19,814 nt of DNA from JAVBSN01 sp031556525 (GCA_031556525.1 JAVBSS010000048.1:1-19814), one strand, 5' to 3'; positions 1 through 7,856 are shown, counted from the first letter of the stretch. The notes: a model not told the origin generated them from the sequence alone. Program-made: numbers and translations.

Positions 1-126
1 ATGCGACAACGTAATACGATATAAGTCCATAAACGACTAAAAAAGGTGGTTATATATTTCCTGATTTTGGAATATCATATAGTACAGACAATATATTGAT
101 GTTCATACGAGAAAGGGAGAAAAATA
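1..126. other. Intergenic lead-in before the OB-fold gene
   Basis: All three forward frames meet a stop codon within the first 40 bases, so any gene coming from the left ends there. The rest is AT-rich with no clear gene. A weak promoter-like pair (TTGGAA at 67-72, TATATT at 92-97) has a 19-nt spacer and is not convincing. The stretch ends in a good ribosome-binding site (AAAGGGAG) ahead of the ATG at 127. Confidence 0.4.
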
Positions 127-753
127 ATGACAGAAAAAACAATAAGTAACAATCAAGCAGTGGTAGCAGGAGAAATAATTTCAGAATATGTATTTAGCCA
201 TGAGATTTTTGGAGAGGGCTTTTACATGGTAGATGTATTGGTAAGTAGATTGTCAGATACAACAGATGTTATTCCTTTAATGATATCCGATAGAATAGTT
301 GATGTATCAGAATCACATATTGGATTAAAGGTAGAGGCAAGAGGTCAATTTCGTTCTTACAACAAACATGAAGATAATAAAAACAGATTAGTATTATCTT
401 TATTTGTTAGAGAAATTGAATTTGTAGATGATGAGGAAATACATAATAGACCTAATCAAATATTCCTTGATGGATACATTTGTAAGGCGCCAATATATAG
501 AATGACACCACTTGGAAGAGAGATTGCAGATGTGTTATTAGCGGTAAATAGAGCTTATGGAAAATCAGATTACATACCTTGCATATGCTGGGGAAGAAAT
601 GCAAGATTTGCTGGGAAATTAGAGGTAGGCGAACATGTAGCAGTTTGGGGAAGAATCCAGAGCAGAGAGTATCAGAAGAAAGTAAATGATGAAAATGTAG
701 TAAATAAAGTAGCCTATGAGGTATCTGTTAGCAAAATGGAAAGACTAGAATAA
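127..753 (+). CDS. Double OB-fold protein of the single-stranded-DNA-binding (SSB) type
   Basis: A 208-residue protein with two successive OB-fold-like halves, roughly residues 8-100 and 109-205. The second half carries the clearer SSB signature: an N-terminal strand, a PLGREIADVLLAV stretch, CICWGRNARFA, then GEHVAVWGRIQSREY, which matches the usual SSB pattern ending in GR.Q.R.Y. The first half is more diverged. It is longer than a canonical single-OB SSB and lacks the acidic DDIPF-like tail that recruits partner proteins, so it is probably an accessory SSB rather than the main replication SSB. The start at 127 follows AAAGGGAG at a good distance. It stands alone; the next promoter begins 13 nt after its stop. 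The family call is fairly safe. Its role (DNA binding, repair or recombination) is inferred. Confidence 0.75.
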   Translation: MTEKTISNNQAVVAGEIISEYVFSHEIFGEGFYMVDVLVSRLSDTTDVIPLMISDRIVDVSESHIGLKVEARGQFRSYNKHEDNKNRLVLSLFVREIEFVDDEEIHNRPNQIFLDGYICKAPIYRMTPLGREIADVLLAVNRAYGKSDYIPCICWGRNARFAGKLEVGEHVAVWGRIQSREYQKKVNDENVVNKVAYEVSVSKMERLE

Positions 754-766
754 TCTATGCATCTAG

Positions 767-795
767 TTGACAGTTATATCTTAAAGTGTTATGAT
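767..795 (+). promoter_or_regulatory. Promoter of the dapAB transcript
   Basis: TTGACA at 767-772, a 17-nt spacer, and TATGAT at 790-795 with an extended -10 TG at 787-788. Predicted transcription start is near 802, about 20 nt before the riboswitch. This is a sigma-A type promoter with a perfect -35. Confidence 0.8.
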
Positions 796-820
796 TCCAA
801 TAGATTTAACTAAATAATAT

Positions 821-985
821 TGTAGAGGCGCGACGTTCAAGATTAGGATGTGTGATATAGTAAGGTATAGATGATCACATTTGAAAGGGGATATCGCCGA
901 AGTCGAATATATCCTTAAGAATATTCTGCTGGGTACATAGCGAATAACTATGTAACTGTCATCGTAAGATGGAGTGCTACTTAGA
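821..985 (+). promoter_or_regulatory. Lysine riboswitch (L-box)
   Basis: The conserved L-box blocks occur in order: TAGAGGCGCG at the 5' side, a GATTAGGATG stretch, AAAGGGGATATCGCCGAAG, GCTGGGTA, ACTGTCATCG and GGAGTGCTACTTA at the 3' side. It lies between a strong promoter and an intrinsic terminator and directly precedes dapA. Known members of this class bind lysine and then favour termination or block expression. Here the downstream terminator (1011-1040) indicates transcriptional attenuation. It fills most of the 371-nt gene-free stretch 754-1124. Confidence 0.93.
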
Positions 986-1010
986 ATTTTTTATAATATA
1001 GAATTCTTGT

Positions 1011-1040
1011 AAGACCAACACTTCATTTGTTGGTCTTTTT
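1011..1040 (+). terminator. Intrinsic terminator of the lysine riboswitch
   Basis: A perfect 10-bp stem, AAGACCAACA (1011-1020) with TGTTGGTCTT (1028-1037), a 7-nt loop and a run of T to 1040. An upstream hairpin (AGAATT 983-988 with AATTCT 1002-1007) may take part in the switch between anti-terminated and terminated states, but I could not resolve the exact anti-terminator. Confidence 0.88.
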
Positions 1041-1124
1041 ATATGTGTTGGCGATGACTATATAGTTTGTCAACTATACAATACAATTATGTTAAATAAA
1101 TATATTATTAAGGGAGGACATTGT

Positions 1125-2018
1125 ATGTCATTATTTACAGGTTCAGCAGTTGCAATCGTAACACCATTTACAACTGACAATAAGGTTGATTTTAAGAAAT
1201 TTGGAGCGTTAATTGATTATCAAATTAACAATGGAACAGATGCTATAGTAGTATGTGGAACAACAGGAGAGGCTTCAACTCTATCTCATGAGGAGCATTT
1301 AGAGTGCGTTAAATATTGCGTAGAGTATGTTAATAAGAGAGTTCCAGTTATTGCAGGAACAGGATCTAACTGTACTGAAACAGCTATTTATTTATCAAAA
1401 GAATCAGAGAACTATGGAGTTGATGGTTTATTAGTAGTAACTCCTTATTATAACAAGGCTACTCAAAAAGGTCTTATTGCACATTTTACAGCAATAGCTA
1501 ATGCTGTTAGTGTACCAATTATTTTATATAATGTACCAAGTAGAACAGGATGTAATCTTACACCAGAGACTGCAGTTACATTAGCAAAGACAGTTGATAA
1601 TATTGTAGCTATTAAAGAAGCATCAGGAAATATTTCTCAAGTTGCTAAGTTAGCACAATTAGCAAATGGTTGTATTGATATATATTCAGGTAATGATGAT
1701 CAAGTAGTACCTCTTTTATCACTTGGTGGAAAAGGCGTTATTTCTGTATCAGCTCATGTAGTGCCACAAGTAATGCATGATATGGTAGCAAACTACTTAG
1801 CAGGAGATGTTAAGAAAGCAACAGAACTTCAACTTAGCATAATTGAATTATGTGACGCATTATTCTGCGAAGTTAACCCAATACCAGTTAAGAAGGCTGT
1901 AGAATTAATGGGACTTTGTGGTGGTATGTTAAGAATGCCACTTACTGAAATGGAAGAAGCTAACGTAGGAAAATTAGTTAAAGCTATGAAAGACTTAAAT
2001 GTAAGTGTTACGCAGTAA
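1125..2018 (+). CDS. dapA: 4-hydroxy-tetrahydrodipicolinate synthase
   Basis: Cytoplasmic enzyme condensing pyruvate with aspartate semialdehyde, the first committed step of diaminopimelate and lysine synthesis. The 297-residue TIM-barrel protein has the family's usual length. Visible active-site features are the GTTGEASTL loop, Tyr135 in ILYNVPSRTG and the Schiff-base Lys164 in VAIKEASGN. The ATG at 1125 is chosen over the in-frame ATG at 1089 because AGGGAGG (1111-1117) sits 7 nt upstream of it, while the earlier one has no ribosome-binding site and would add 12 unconserved residues. It is 57 nt before dapB in the same transcript and is controlled by the lysine riboswitch. Identity is very secure. 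Confidence 0.97.
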   Translation: MSLFTGSAVAIVTPFTTDNKVDFKKFGALIDYQINNGTDAIVVCGTTGEASTLSHEEHLECVKYCVEYVNKRVPVIAGTGSNCTETAIYLSKESENYGVDGLLVVTPYYNKATQKGLIAHFTAIANAVSVPIILYNVPSRTGCNLTPETAVTLAKTVDNIVAIKEASGNISQVAKLAQLANGCIDIYSGNDDQVVPLLSLGGKGVISVSAHVVPQVMHDMVANYLAGDVKKATELQLSIIELCDALFCEVNPIPVKKAVELMGLCGGMLRMPLTEMEEANVGKLVKAMKDLNVSVTQ

Positions 2019-2075
2019 AATATCTATTAAGATATATAACTAACAAAAAGTCTATTATAGAGATGGAGAGAAAAA

Positions 2076-2837
2076 ATGGTTAATATTATAATGCACGGTT
2101 GTAACGGTAATATGGGTCAAGTAATTTCAGACATTGTTAAAAATGATGAAGACTCAACTATTGTTGCAGGAATAGATGTAGTAGATAACAGAGATAATGG
2201 ATATCCTGTATTTACAGACATAGAGAAATGTGATGTTGAAGCAGATGTAATAATTGATTTTGCGGCAGCAGTAGCAGTAGATAAATTATTAGACTATGCT
2301 AAGTCTCGTAATATACCAGTTGTATTATGTACAACAGGGTTAAGTGAAGAACAATTAGCTAAGGTTGAACTATATAGCAAGGATGTTGCAATTCTAAAAT
2401 CAGCAAATATGTCTCTTGGAATTAATACTCTAATTAAATTACTTAAAGATGCTACTAAAGTATTTGCACCAGCAGGCTATGACATTGAGATAGTAGAACA
2501 ACATCATAATCAAAAGGTAGATGCACCATCAGGAACAGCACTTGCTTTAGCAGATGCTATTAATGAGGCAGCAGATAATGTATATGAATATACTTATGAT
2601 AGAAGTACTAAGAGAGAGAAAAGACCTGAGAAAGAAATAGGTATATCAGCAGTTAGAGGTGGTACAATTGTTGGAATACATGATGTTATCTATGCAGGTA
2701 CAGACGAAGTAATCGAGATTCGACATACAGCTTATTCAAAAGCAGTATTTGCAAAAGGTTCTGTAGAGGCTGCAAAGTTCTTAAAAGGCAAGTCGCCTAG
2801 ACTATATGATATGAGTGATGTTATAGATAATAAGTAA
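2076..2837 (+). CDS. dapB: 4-hydroxy-tetrahydrodipicolinate reductase
   Basis: Reduces the DapA product to tetrahydrodipicolinate with NAD(P)H, the second step of the diaminopimelate branch. The 253-residue protein has the N-terminal nucleotide-binding turn GCNGNMGQ (residues 8-15), the CTTGLSEEQ segment, and the diagnostic catalytic stretch EQHHNQKVDAPSGTA, with the catalytic His pair, the substrate-binding Lys and the DAPSGTA loop all present. The ATG at 2076 follows ATGGAGAG. It is expressed with dapA from the riboswitch-controlled promoter. No further lysine-pathway genes follow, so the rest of the pathway must lie elsewhere. Confidence 0.97.
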   Translation: MVNIIMHGCNGNMGQVISDIVKNDEDSTIVAGIDVVDNRDNGYPVFTDIEKCDVEADVIIDFAAAVAVDKLLDYAKSRNIPVVLCTTGLSEEQLAKVELYSKDVAILKSANMSLGINTLIKLLKDATKVFAPAGYDIEIVEQHHNQKVDAPSGTALALADAINEAADNVYEYTYDRSTKREKRPEKEIGISAVRGGTIVGIHDVIYAGTDEVIEIRHTAYSKAVFAKGSVEAAKFLKGKSPRLYDMSDVIDNK

Positions 2838-2868
2838 CAACATTATAAACTAAAAACTAAAAAAACTA

Positions 2869-2897
2869 TTGAACGAAATAATTTAATAAGGTATAAT
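2869..2897 (+). promoter_or_regulatory. Promoter between dapB and the small membrane protein pair
   Basis: TTGAAC at 2869-2874, exactly 17 nt, then a perfect TATAAT at 2892-2897. The predicted start, near 2904, is only about 7 nt before the hairpin at 2911. RNA from this promoter would therefore begin almost directly with that hairpin. Confidence 0.65.
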
Positions 2898-2910
2898 ATG
2901 TCATAACATT

Positions 2911-2967
2911 AAAAAACTAGCTAAAAAGGTAATCATATCAGTGATACCATAATTAGCTAGTTTTTTT
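2911..2967 (+). terminator. Strong hairpin with T-tract: dapB terminator or leader attenuator
   Basis: A perfect 14-bp stem (AAAAAACTAGCTAA at 2911-2924 with its complement at 2953-2966) followed by T residues to 2967. The loop holds a second small stem (GGTA..TCA with TGA..TACC). The A-run on the left and T-run on the right would let it work in both directions. It ends the dapAB transcript, but it also lies just after the promoter at 2869-2897, so it may attenuate the next two genes or make a short RNA. Confidence 0.8.
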
Positions 2968-3016
2968 GTTCATAAATATAATAAAAGAATTAATTAAGTA
3001 TACGAGGAGTAATATT

Positions 3017-3352
3017 ATGAGATATTATATAGAAAATAGTATTTTAATTTTATTAAGTGCATTTTTACTGTTTTTGGGGCTTTGTTTTACCATAGCAATA
3101 ACTGTTTTTGGTTCAATGGGAATGGATGAAATATTAGGAAACATTGGTATCAGAGTTACAGAATATATACCATTAGTTATATTTAATACATGTAATATGG
3201 GAAATGCATTAATTAGTTCAAGTATTATATGGTTTATACCATTTAAAAATGAAAAAATAAGACTAGTAAGGCAAATAATTACTATATTAATATATATATG
3301 TATAGTAATTGCCGGGTATTTTATTTTGTGTGGTTCTTTTATAACTATATAA
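3017..3352 (+). CDS. Small membrane protein, first of a paralogous pair
   Basis: A 111-residue, strongly hydrophobic protein that I do not recognise. About three membrane segments are visible, near residues 7-30, 45-72 and 87-110. A short charged loop between the last two holds the motif IWFIPFK....IRLVRQ. The same motif occurs in the next gene, so the two are paralogues. The ATG at 3017 is chosen because GAGGAG lies 7 nt upstream; an in-frame TTG at 2966 would fall inside the terminator hairpin. No signal-peptide cleavage site or catalytic motif is seen. The topology loosely resembles DUF3021-type small membrane proteins, but this is weak. It is very AT-rich and probably co-transcribed with its neighbour. 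Confidence 0.7.
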   Translation: MRYYIENSILILLSAFLLFLGLCFTIAITVFGSMGMDEILGNIGIRVTEYIPLVIFNTCNMGNALISSSIIWFIPFKNEKIRLVRQIITILIYICIVIAGYFILCGSFITI

Positions 3353-3370
3353 TATAGGAGGTTAAAGAAT

Positions 3371-3664
3371 ATGAGTAATATAAAAAAGTTAGAATTGAAA
3401 CTACTTAGTGTGTATTTGTTGTGTATAGGATGGGGCGTTACACCAGTAGTAAGTACATATTTATTTACAGAATATAAAAGCTCGGGGTTAATACATCTCA
3501 TGGGATCTTATGTTGTATGTGATGTAATATGTTCGGTACTTATCTCAACACCTATATGGTTTTTACCATATAAAGATATCAAGATAAGAGTATTAAGACA
3601 AATGTTAATCATTATATTATATATTTTTATTATATCTACAGCATGGTTTGTGATATTTAATTAA
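3371..3664 (+). CDS. Small membrane protein, second of a paralogous pair
   Basis: A 97-residue hydrophobic protein of unknown function. It has about three membrane segments (residues 10-30, 42-65 and 73-96). The segment LISTPIWFLPYK..KIRVLRQ followed by a hydrophobic helix lines up with LISSSIIWFIPFK..KIRLVRQ in the upstream gene. The N-terminal parts are more diverged, so the duplication is old or one copy evolves quickly. The start follows TAGGAGG with a 9-nt gap, and the gene lies 18 nt after its neighbour's stop, so they form a two-gene operon closed by the terminator at 3695. A dimeric or hetero-oligomeric membrane complex is possible but is only an inference. Confidence 0.72.
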   Translation: MSNIKKLELKLLSVYLLCIGWGVTPVVSTYLFTEYKSSGLIHLMGSYVVCDVICSVLISTPIWFLPYKDIKIRVLRQMLIIILYIFIISTAWFVIFN

Positions 3665-3694
3665 TTAGATAATAAGTAATATTCTACGTAAACT

Positions 3695-3731
3695 AAAGGT
3701 ATACTACTATTTAAAATAGTGGTATACTTTT
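3695..3731 (+). terminator. Intrinsic terminator after the small membrane protein pair
   Basis: A 13-bp stem with one G-T pair: GTATACTACTATT (3699-3711) with AATAGTGGTATAC (3715-3727). It is flanked by AAAG on the left and a short T-run on the right. The flanking A and T runs suggest it may act in both directions. Confidence 0.78.
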
Positions 3732-3782
3732 ATTATATTTACACTGTTTATTAATGTCAGAATATATGAAGAGGTTACTTAT

Positions 3783-5693
3783 ATGAGAGATGGTTTTATA
3801 AAGGTTGCGGCGGTTACACCTAAGGTTAAAGTTGCAGATTGTAATTATAATTATGAAGAAATATATGAGACACTTTGTCATGCTTATGACAATGGTGCGG
3901 GAATAATTGTTTTCCCTGAATTAGCTATAACAGGATACAGTTGTAGTGATTTATTTATGCAAGAAAGTATGTTGAAGGTAGCTAAGGAGAGAATATTACA
4001 TCTAGTAGACAAGACAGCGACAATGGATGTATTGGCTGTTGTAGGAATGCCTTTAATGGTTGATTATAAATTATATAACGTTGCAGTATTTATTTGTAAA
4101 GGCAAAGTACTTGGAATTGTACCCAAGACACATTTGCCTAATTATGCTGAATTTTATGAGGCGAGACACTTTGCTACAGGAAGTAATAGAGTTAGATATA
4201 TTGATTTTGGTGAAGAGCAAGTTCCTTTTGGAACTAATATATTGTTTCATTGCAAGAATATGCCTGAGTTAGTAGTGGCAGGTGAGATATGTGAAGATTT
4301 ATGGGCACCAAACCCACCATCAGTAAATCATGCTTTAGCGGGAGCAACAATAATATGTAATACTTCAGCAAGCGATGAGTTAACAACTAAAGATAGCTAT
4401 AGAAAAAGATTGATAGGCAGTCATTCGGCAAGACTTATATGTGGATATATATATACTAATGCAGGTGATGGAGAGTCTACAACAGATGTTGTATATGGTG
4501 GTCATAACCTTATAGTTGAGAATGGAAATATATTGTGTGAAGGCGAGAAGTTCAAGAATAACACTATTTATAGTGAAATAGATGTAGTGAGATTGGTGTC
4601 AGATAGAAGAAAGATGACTACTTATTTGCCAGATGATAATATAGAATATACTAATGTATATTTTGAACTTGATGAAACGGAAGTTCAATTATCAAGACAT
4701 ATTGCAAGGTTTCCATTTATACCATCTAATGATATAGAGCGTAATCTAAGATGTGAAGAGATATTAATGATACAAGCAATGGGATTGAAGAAAAGATTAG
4801 AGCATACTAATTGTAAGAGCGCAGTTCTTGGACTATCAGGTGGATTAGATTCTACATTGGCGTTATTAGTAACAGTGAAAGCATTTGATATATTAGGTCT
4901 TTCTCATGATGGAATTATGAGCATAACAATGCCAGGGTATGGAACAACTGATAGAACTTATAATAATGCATTGAAATTAGCGAAGGCATTAGGTACAACA
5001 ATAAAAGAGATAAGTATAGTTCCTGCTGTTGAACAACATTTTAAGGATATCGAACATGATAGGGATATTCACGATGTTACCTATGAGAACTCTCAAGCAA
5101 GAGAACGTACACAGATATTAATGGATATAGCTAATAAGATAAATGGAATGGTTATTGGAACAGGAGATATGTCAGAACTAGCATTAGGTTGGGCTACTTA
5201 TAATGGAGATCATATGTCGATGTATGCAGTAAATTGTTCTGTTCCAAAGACTTTAGTTAGATACTTGGTAAAATATTATGCGGAGAACACAGATGAAGTA
5301 ACTAAGGAAGTGTTGCTTGATGTGTTGGATACACCAGTTAGTCCAGAACTATTACCTCCAAGTGCAGATGGAACCATAGCACAGAAGACAGAAGATATAG
5401 TAGGCCCTTATGAATTGCATGATTTCTACTTGTATTATATGTTAAGGTTTGGGTTTACACCAAGTAAGATATATAGATTGGCAGTAGAAGCATTCTATGG
5501 CACTTATGATAAAGCAACAATAAAGAAATGGTTATATACATTTTATAGAAGATTTTTTACTCAACAATTCAAACGGTCATGTATTCCAGATGGACCTAAG
5601 GTTGGATCGGTAGCATTATCGCCAAGAGGCGATCTTAGAATGCCTTCAGATGCAATGGCAACTATTTGGCTAGAGGAGGTAGATAGCCTATGA
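3783..5693 (+). CDS. nadE: Glutamine-dependent NAD+ synthetase
   Basis: Catalyses the last step of NAD synthesis: ATP-dependent amidation of nicotinic acid adenine dinucleotide, using ammonia released from glutamine. The 636-residue protein is the long two-domain form. The N-terminal nitrilase-type glutaminase has its Glu-Lys-Cys triad at Glu46 (FPELAITGYS), Lys115 (VPKTHLPNY) and Cys170 (GEICEDLWAP). The C-terminal synthetase has the pyrophosphatase loop SGGLDS (residues 352-357) and the conserved GTGDMSELALGW stretch. GAAGAGG precedes the ATG at 3783. Its stop overlaps the next start by 4 nt (ATGA), so the kinase downstream is probably translationally coupled. Nothing is missing; identity is very secure. 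Confidence 0.96.
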   Translation: MRDGFIKVAAVTPKVKVADCNYNYEEIYETLCHAYDNGAGIIVFPELAITGYSCSDLFMQESMLKVAKERILHLVDKTATMDVLAVVGMPLMVDYKLYNVAVFICKGKVLGIVPKTHLPNYAEFYEARHFATGSNRVRYIDFGEEQVPFGTNILFHCKNMPELVVAGEICEDLWAPNPPSVNHALAGATIICNTSASDELTTKDSYRKRLIGSHSARLICGYIYTNAGDGESTTDVVYGGHNLIVENGNILCEGEKFKNNTIYSEIDVVRLVSDRRKMTTYLPDDNIEYTNVYFELDETEVQLSRHIARFPFIPSNDIERNLRCEEILMIQAMGLKKRLEHTNCKSAVLGLSGGLDSTLALLVTVKAFDILGLSHDGIMSITMPGYGTTDRTYNNALKLAKALGTTIKEISIVPAVEQHFKDIEHDRDIHDVTYENSQARERTQILMDIANKINGMVIGTGDMSELALGWATYNGDHMSMYAVNCSVPKTLVRYLVKYYAENTDEVTKEVLLDVLDTPVSPELLPPSADGTIAQKTEDIVGPYELHDFYLYYMLRFGFTPSKIYRLAVEAFYGTYDKATIKKWLYTFYRRFFTQQFKRSCIPDGPKVGSVALSPRGDLRMPSDAMATIWLEEVDSL

Positions 5694-7822
5694 GTACACT
5701 GAATGTAGCAGTTATAGATATGCTATTTCAAAGTTCAAGTATACCTAAGGGAATAGAGAAGACTATAGATTACTTGGGTGATGCATATATGCCAGATTAT
5801 ATTGGAATTGCGGAACTTAAAGGTGAAAATGTAAGTGTTAATTATGAATGGATTAATACAGAGAGCAAGATAAAGACACCGGATGCCATAGAATATATAA
5901 GTATGTGCGAAATACATGATCATTTTTATGAAAAGGATGTGTTTTATAGAGATGATTTTACATCTATGACGGAAGAAGAACAGAAAATATACAGTAAACA
6001 CAATATTAGTGCTGTCTTAGAATGTGTGCTAAAAGATGTAGGAAAAACCATAGGATATATGGTGTATTTCTGGTGCAACAAAGAAATGGCACCAGAGTTA
6101 ATCGATGTATATAACATACAAATTATTACCAAACTTATAAGTGAAAACATTAGAAGAGAATTAGAAGAAGTATATACTGCTAATAATATAGATATAACAG
6201 GACGTGAAAATACTTATAGAAGAATGGCACAAGCCTTAGAAAATCAATATACTAAGGTGTTGGAAATCAATGGATTAGAGGATACCTATATAGATATATC
6301 TAAAGAAGATGTATTAAATGAGGAAAGGATATTTACAACGGACATTGTCAAACTGTTTGAAGGAAAAATAATAGATGAACATAAAGAATCATTTTATGCG
6401 ATGTTTGATATTGAAAGGCTGAAAAGTCTATATAAGAAGGAAAAGAGAGAACTAGTTAAAGAATGTGCGTTTATTACAGGTGATGGTAAGGAACATTGGT
6501 ATAGATTAAGAGTAGTAATGATAGAGGATGTATTTGATAAGGATAGTTCGTATTTTGTATGTATAGAAGATATTAACGAAGATAAACAAAAGCAGATAGC
6601 AAAAGATAAAGAAATGAATACAGCTATAGTAACATCTAGGGCTATAAGTGAGACGAAGGGAACATTTCTATCATCCTTATCTCATGATATAAGAACTCCT
6701 ATGAATAATATTATGGGAATGACAAGCGTAGCCAAGAAGGTTGTTGATGATAAGGATAAGACTTTGGAATGTTTGTCAAATATCGAGACAGCTTCAGATC
6801 ATTTAATTAAGTTATTAGATGATATGCTTGATATGTCTAGGTTTGATTCAGGAGAATTTGAACTTAGTTTGGACGAGTTCGATATGGATAAAATGATATC
6901 AGACATAGATATTCTTATGAGACCTAAGGCAGATGAAAAAGTAGTTGCTTTTGAACTTGAGAAACGATACATAGAAAATATATATATTGGTGATAAATAT
7001 AGAATTAATCAAGTGCTTGTTAGTTTTATTGGAAATGCACTAAAAAAAGTATCAGCAGGCGATAGAATTAAGTTGAAAGTTGAACAAGTTGCATGGGATA
7101 AAGATAATGCATTTTTGAGATTTTCGGTTAAAAATTCAGGAAAACATATGTCGAGAAAGGCTCAAGAACAGATATTTAAAGCATTTGAAATGGCAAATGT
7201 TGATACTGTAAAGCAGTTGGGCGATACAGCATTTCAGATGGTTATAAACAATAAGATAGTGACATTGATGGGAGGACACATAGGTATTGATAGTAGGGAA
7301 GGTAGTGATACGGATATATATTTTACAATTCCGCTTAAAAGACCTAATACAAAAAAATCTTCTAAAGAATTATCAAAGAATAATGTTGAAGTAGAGAAAG
7401 TAAATGATTTTAGCGGAAAGAAAGCATTGGTTGCAGAAGACGAAGACATGAATGCAGAGACAATGATTGCACTTTTGGAAATAGTAGGATTTGAGGTGGA
7501 TAGAGTTAAGAATGGTAAGAAAGCTGTAATTAACTTTATTTCAAAACCGAAGGGCTATTATGATACGATATTTTTGGATGCGCATATGCCTATAATGGAT
7601 GGATTGGATGCAGCAAAGTGCATACGTATTTCAGGAAAAGATGATGCGGAGTTAGTTCCTATTATAGGATTAGTCGCTAATACATCATCCGAGATGGAGA
7701 AAAAGGCATTGAGTAGTGGAATGAATGTGCAGATGTCTAAGCCTGTAGATGTTGATTATCTGTATAATACAATATCACAGCTAATAGAAGAAAGATTAGA
7801 TAAGGAAAAGACCTCAAATTGA
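5690..7822 (+). CDS. Soluble hybrid histidine kinase/response regulator with degenerate ATP site
   Basis: A 710-residue protein with no membrane segment. Residues 1-180 look like a GAF-type sensor, 190-310 like a PAS-like module with a helical linker, about 320-385 a HisKA dimerisation domain, 420-545 a HATPase_c domain, and 575-700 a receiver. The phospho-acceptor His332 (SHDIRTPMNN) and N-box Asn449 are kept. The G1 box, normally DxGxG, reads NSGKH (from Asn482), and the G2 box, normally GTGLGM, reads DTAFQM (from Asp512), so the adenine-binding Asp and several lid glycines are gone. The receiver looks intact: the EDED acidic patch, Asp630 in FLDAHMPIMDG, the Thr/Ser stretch and the Lys in SKPVD. 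It overlaps nadE by 4 nt. Probably a scaffold, a phosphatase, or a protein phosphorylated by another kinase (inference). Confidence 0.85.
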   Translation: MSTLNVAVIDMLFQSSSIPKGIEKTIDYLGDAYMPDYIGIAELKGENVSVNYEWINTESKIKTPDAIEYISMCEIHDHFYEKDVFYRDDFTSMTEEEQKIYSKHNISAVLECVLKDVGKTIGYMVYFWCNKEMAPELIDVYNIQIITKLISENIRRELEEVYTANNIDITGRENTYRRMAQALENQYTKVLEINGLEDTYIDISKEDVLNEERIFTTDIVKLFEGKIIDEHKESFYAMFDIERLKSLYKKEKRELVKECAFITGDGKEHWYRLRVVMIEDVFDKDSSYFVCIEDINEDKQKQIAKDKEMNTAIVTSRAISETKGTFLSSLSHDIRTPMNNIMGMTSVAKKVVDDKDKTLECLSNIETASDHLIKLLDDMLDMSRFDSGEFELSLDEFDMDKMISDIDILMRPKADEKVVAFELEKRYIENIYIGDKYRINQVLVSFIGNALKKVSAGDRIKLKVEQVAWDKDNAFLRFSVKNSGKHMSRKAQEQIFKAFEMANVDTVKQLGDTAFQMVINNKIVTLMGGHIGIDSREGSDTDIYFTIPLKRPNTKKSSKELSKNNVEVEKVNDFSGKKALVAEDEDMNAETMIALLEIVGFEVDRVKNGKKAVINFISKPKGYYDTIFLDAHMPIMDGLDAAKCIRISGKDDAELVPIIGLVANTSSEMEKKALSSGMNVQMSKPVDVDYLYNTISQLIEERLDKEKTSN

Positions 7823-7847
7823 CAATTTACACAATTCATACTATAAT
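7819..7847 (+). promoter_or_regulatory. Consensus promoter of the Rrf2-lipid kinase operon
   Basis: TTGACA (7819-7824), exactly 17 nt, then TATAAT (7842-7847): both hexamers match the sigma-A consensus fully. The -35 box contains the stop codon of the hybrid kinase (7820-7822). Such a strong promoter usually needs a repressor; see the palindrome at 7834-7856. Confidence 0.85.
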
Positions 7848-7856
7848 AATATGAAT
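7834..7856. promoter_or_regulatory. Palindrome over the -10 box, candidate Rrf2 operator
   Basis: ATTCATA (7834-7840) and TATGAAT (7850-7856) are perfect 7-bp inverted repeats 9 nt apart, centred inside the TATAAT box. Rrf2-family repressors often bind their own promoters at palindromes of about 25 bp, so autoregulation by the gene just downstream is a reasonable inference. AT-rich DNA makes short palindromes fairly common. Confidence 0.5.

Noticed and set aside
1062..1077. Hairpin ATAGTT-TGTC-AACTAT before dapA
   Set aside because: The stem is short, has no T-run, and lies after the riboswitch terminator; no function could be supported.
1089..1124. Earlier start for dapA giving 12 extra residues
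   Set aside because: No ribosome-binding site precedes it, and the start at 1125 has a strong one and the family's usual N-terminus.
3025..3501. 158-codon reading frame on the minus strand across both small membrane genes
   Set aside because: It has no good ribosome-binding site and runs antisense to two genes with strong start signals and shared motifs; AT-rich hydrophobic codons often leave such open frames on the other strand.
3738..3768. Possible nadE promoter (TTTACA with ATATAT)
   Set aside because: The -10 match is poor and the spacing is not ideal; only a weak resemblance in AT-rich DNA.
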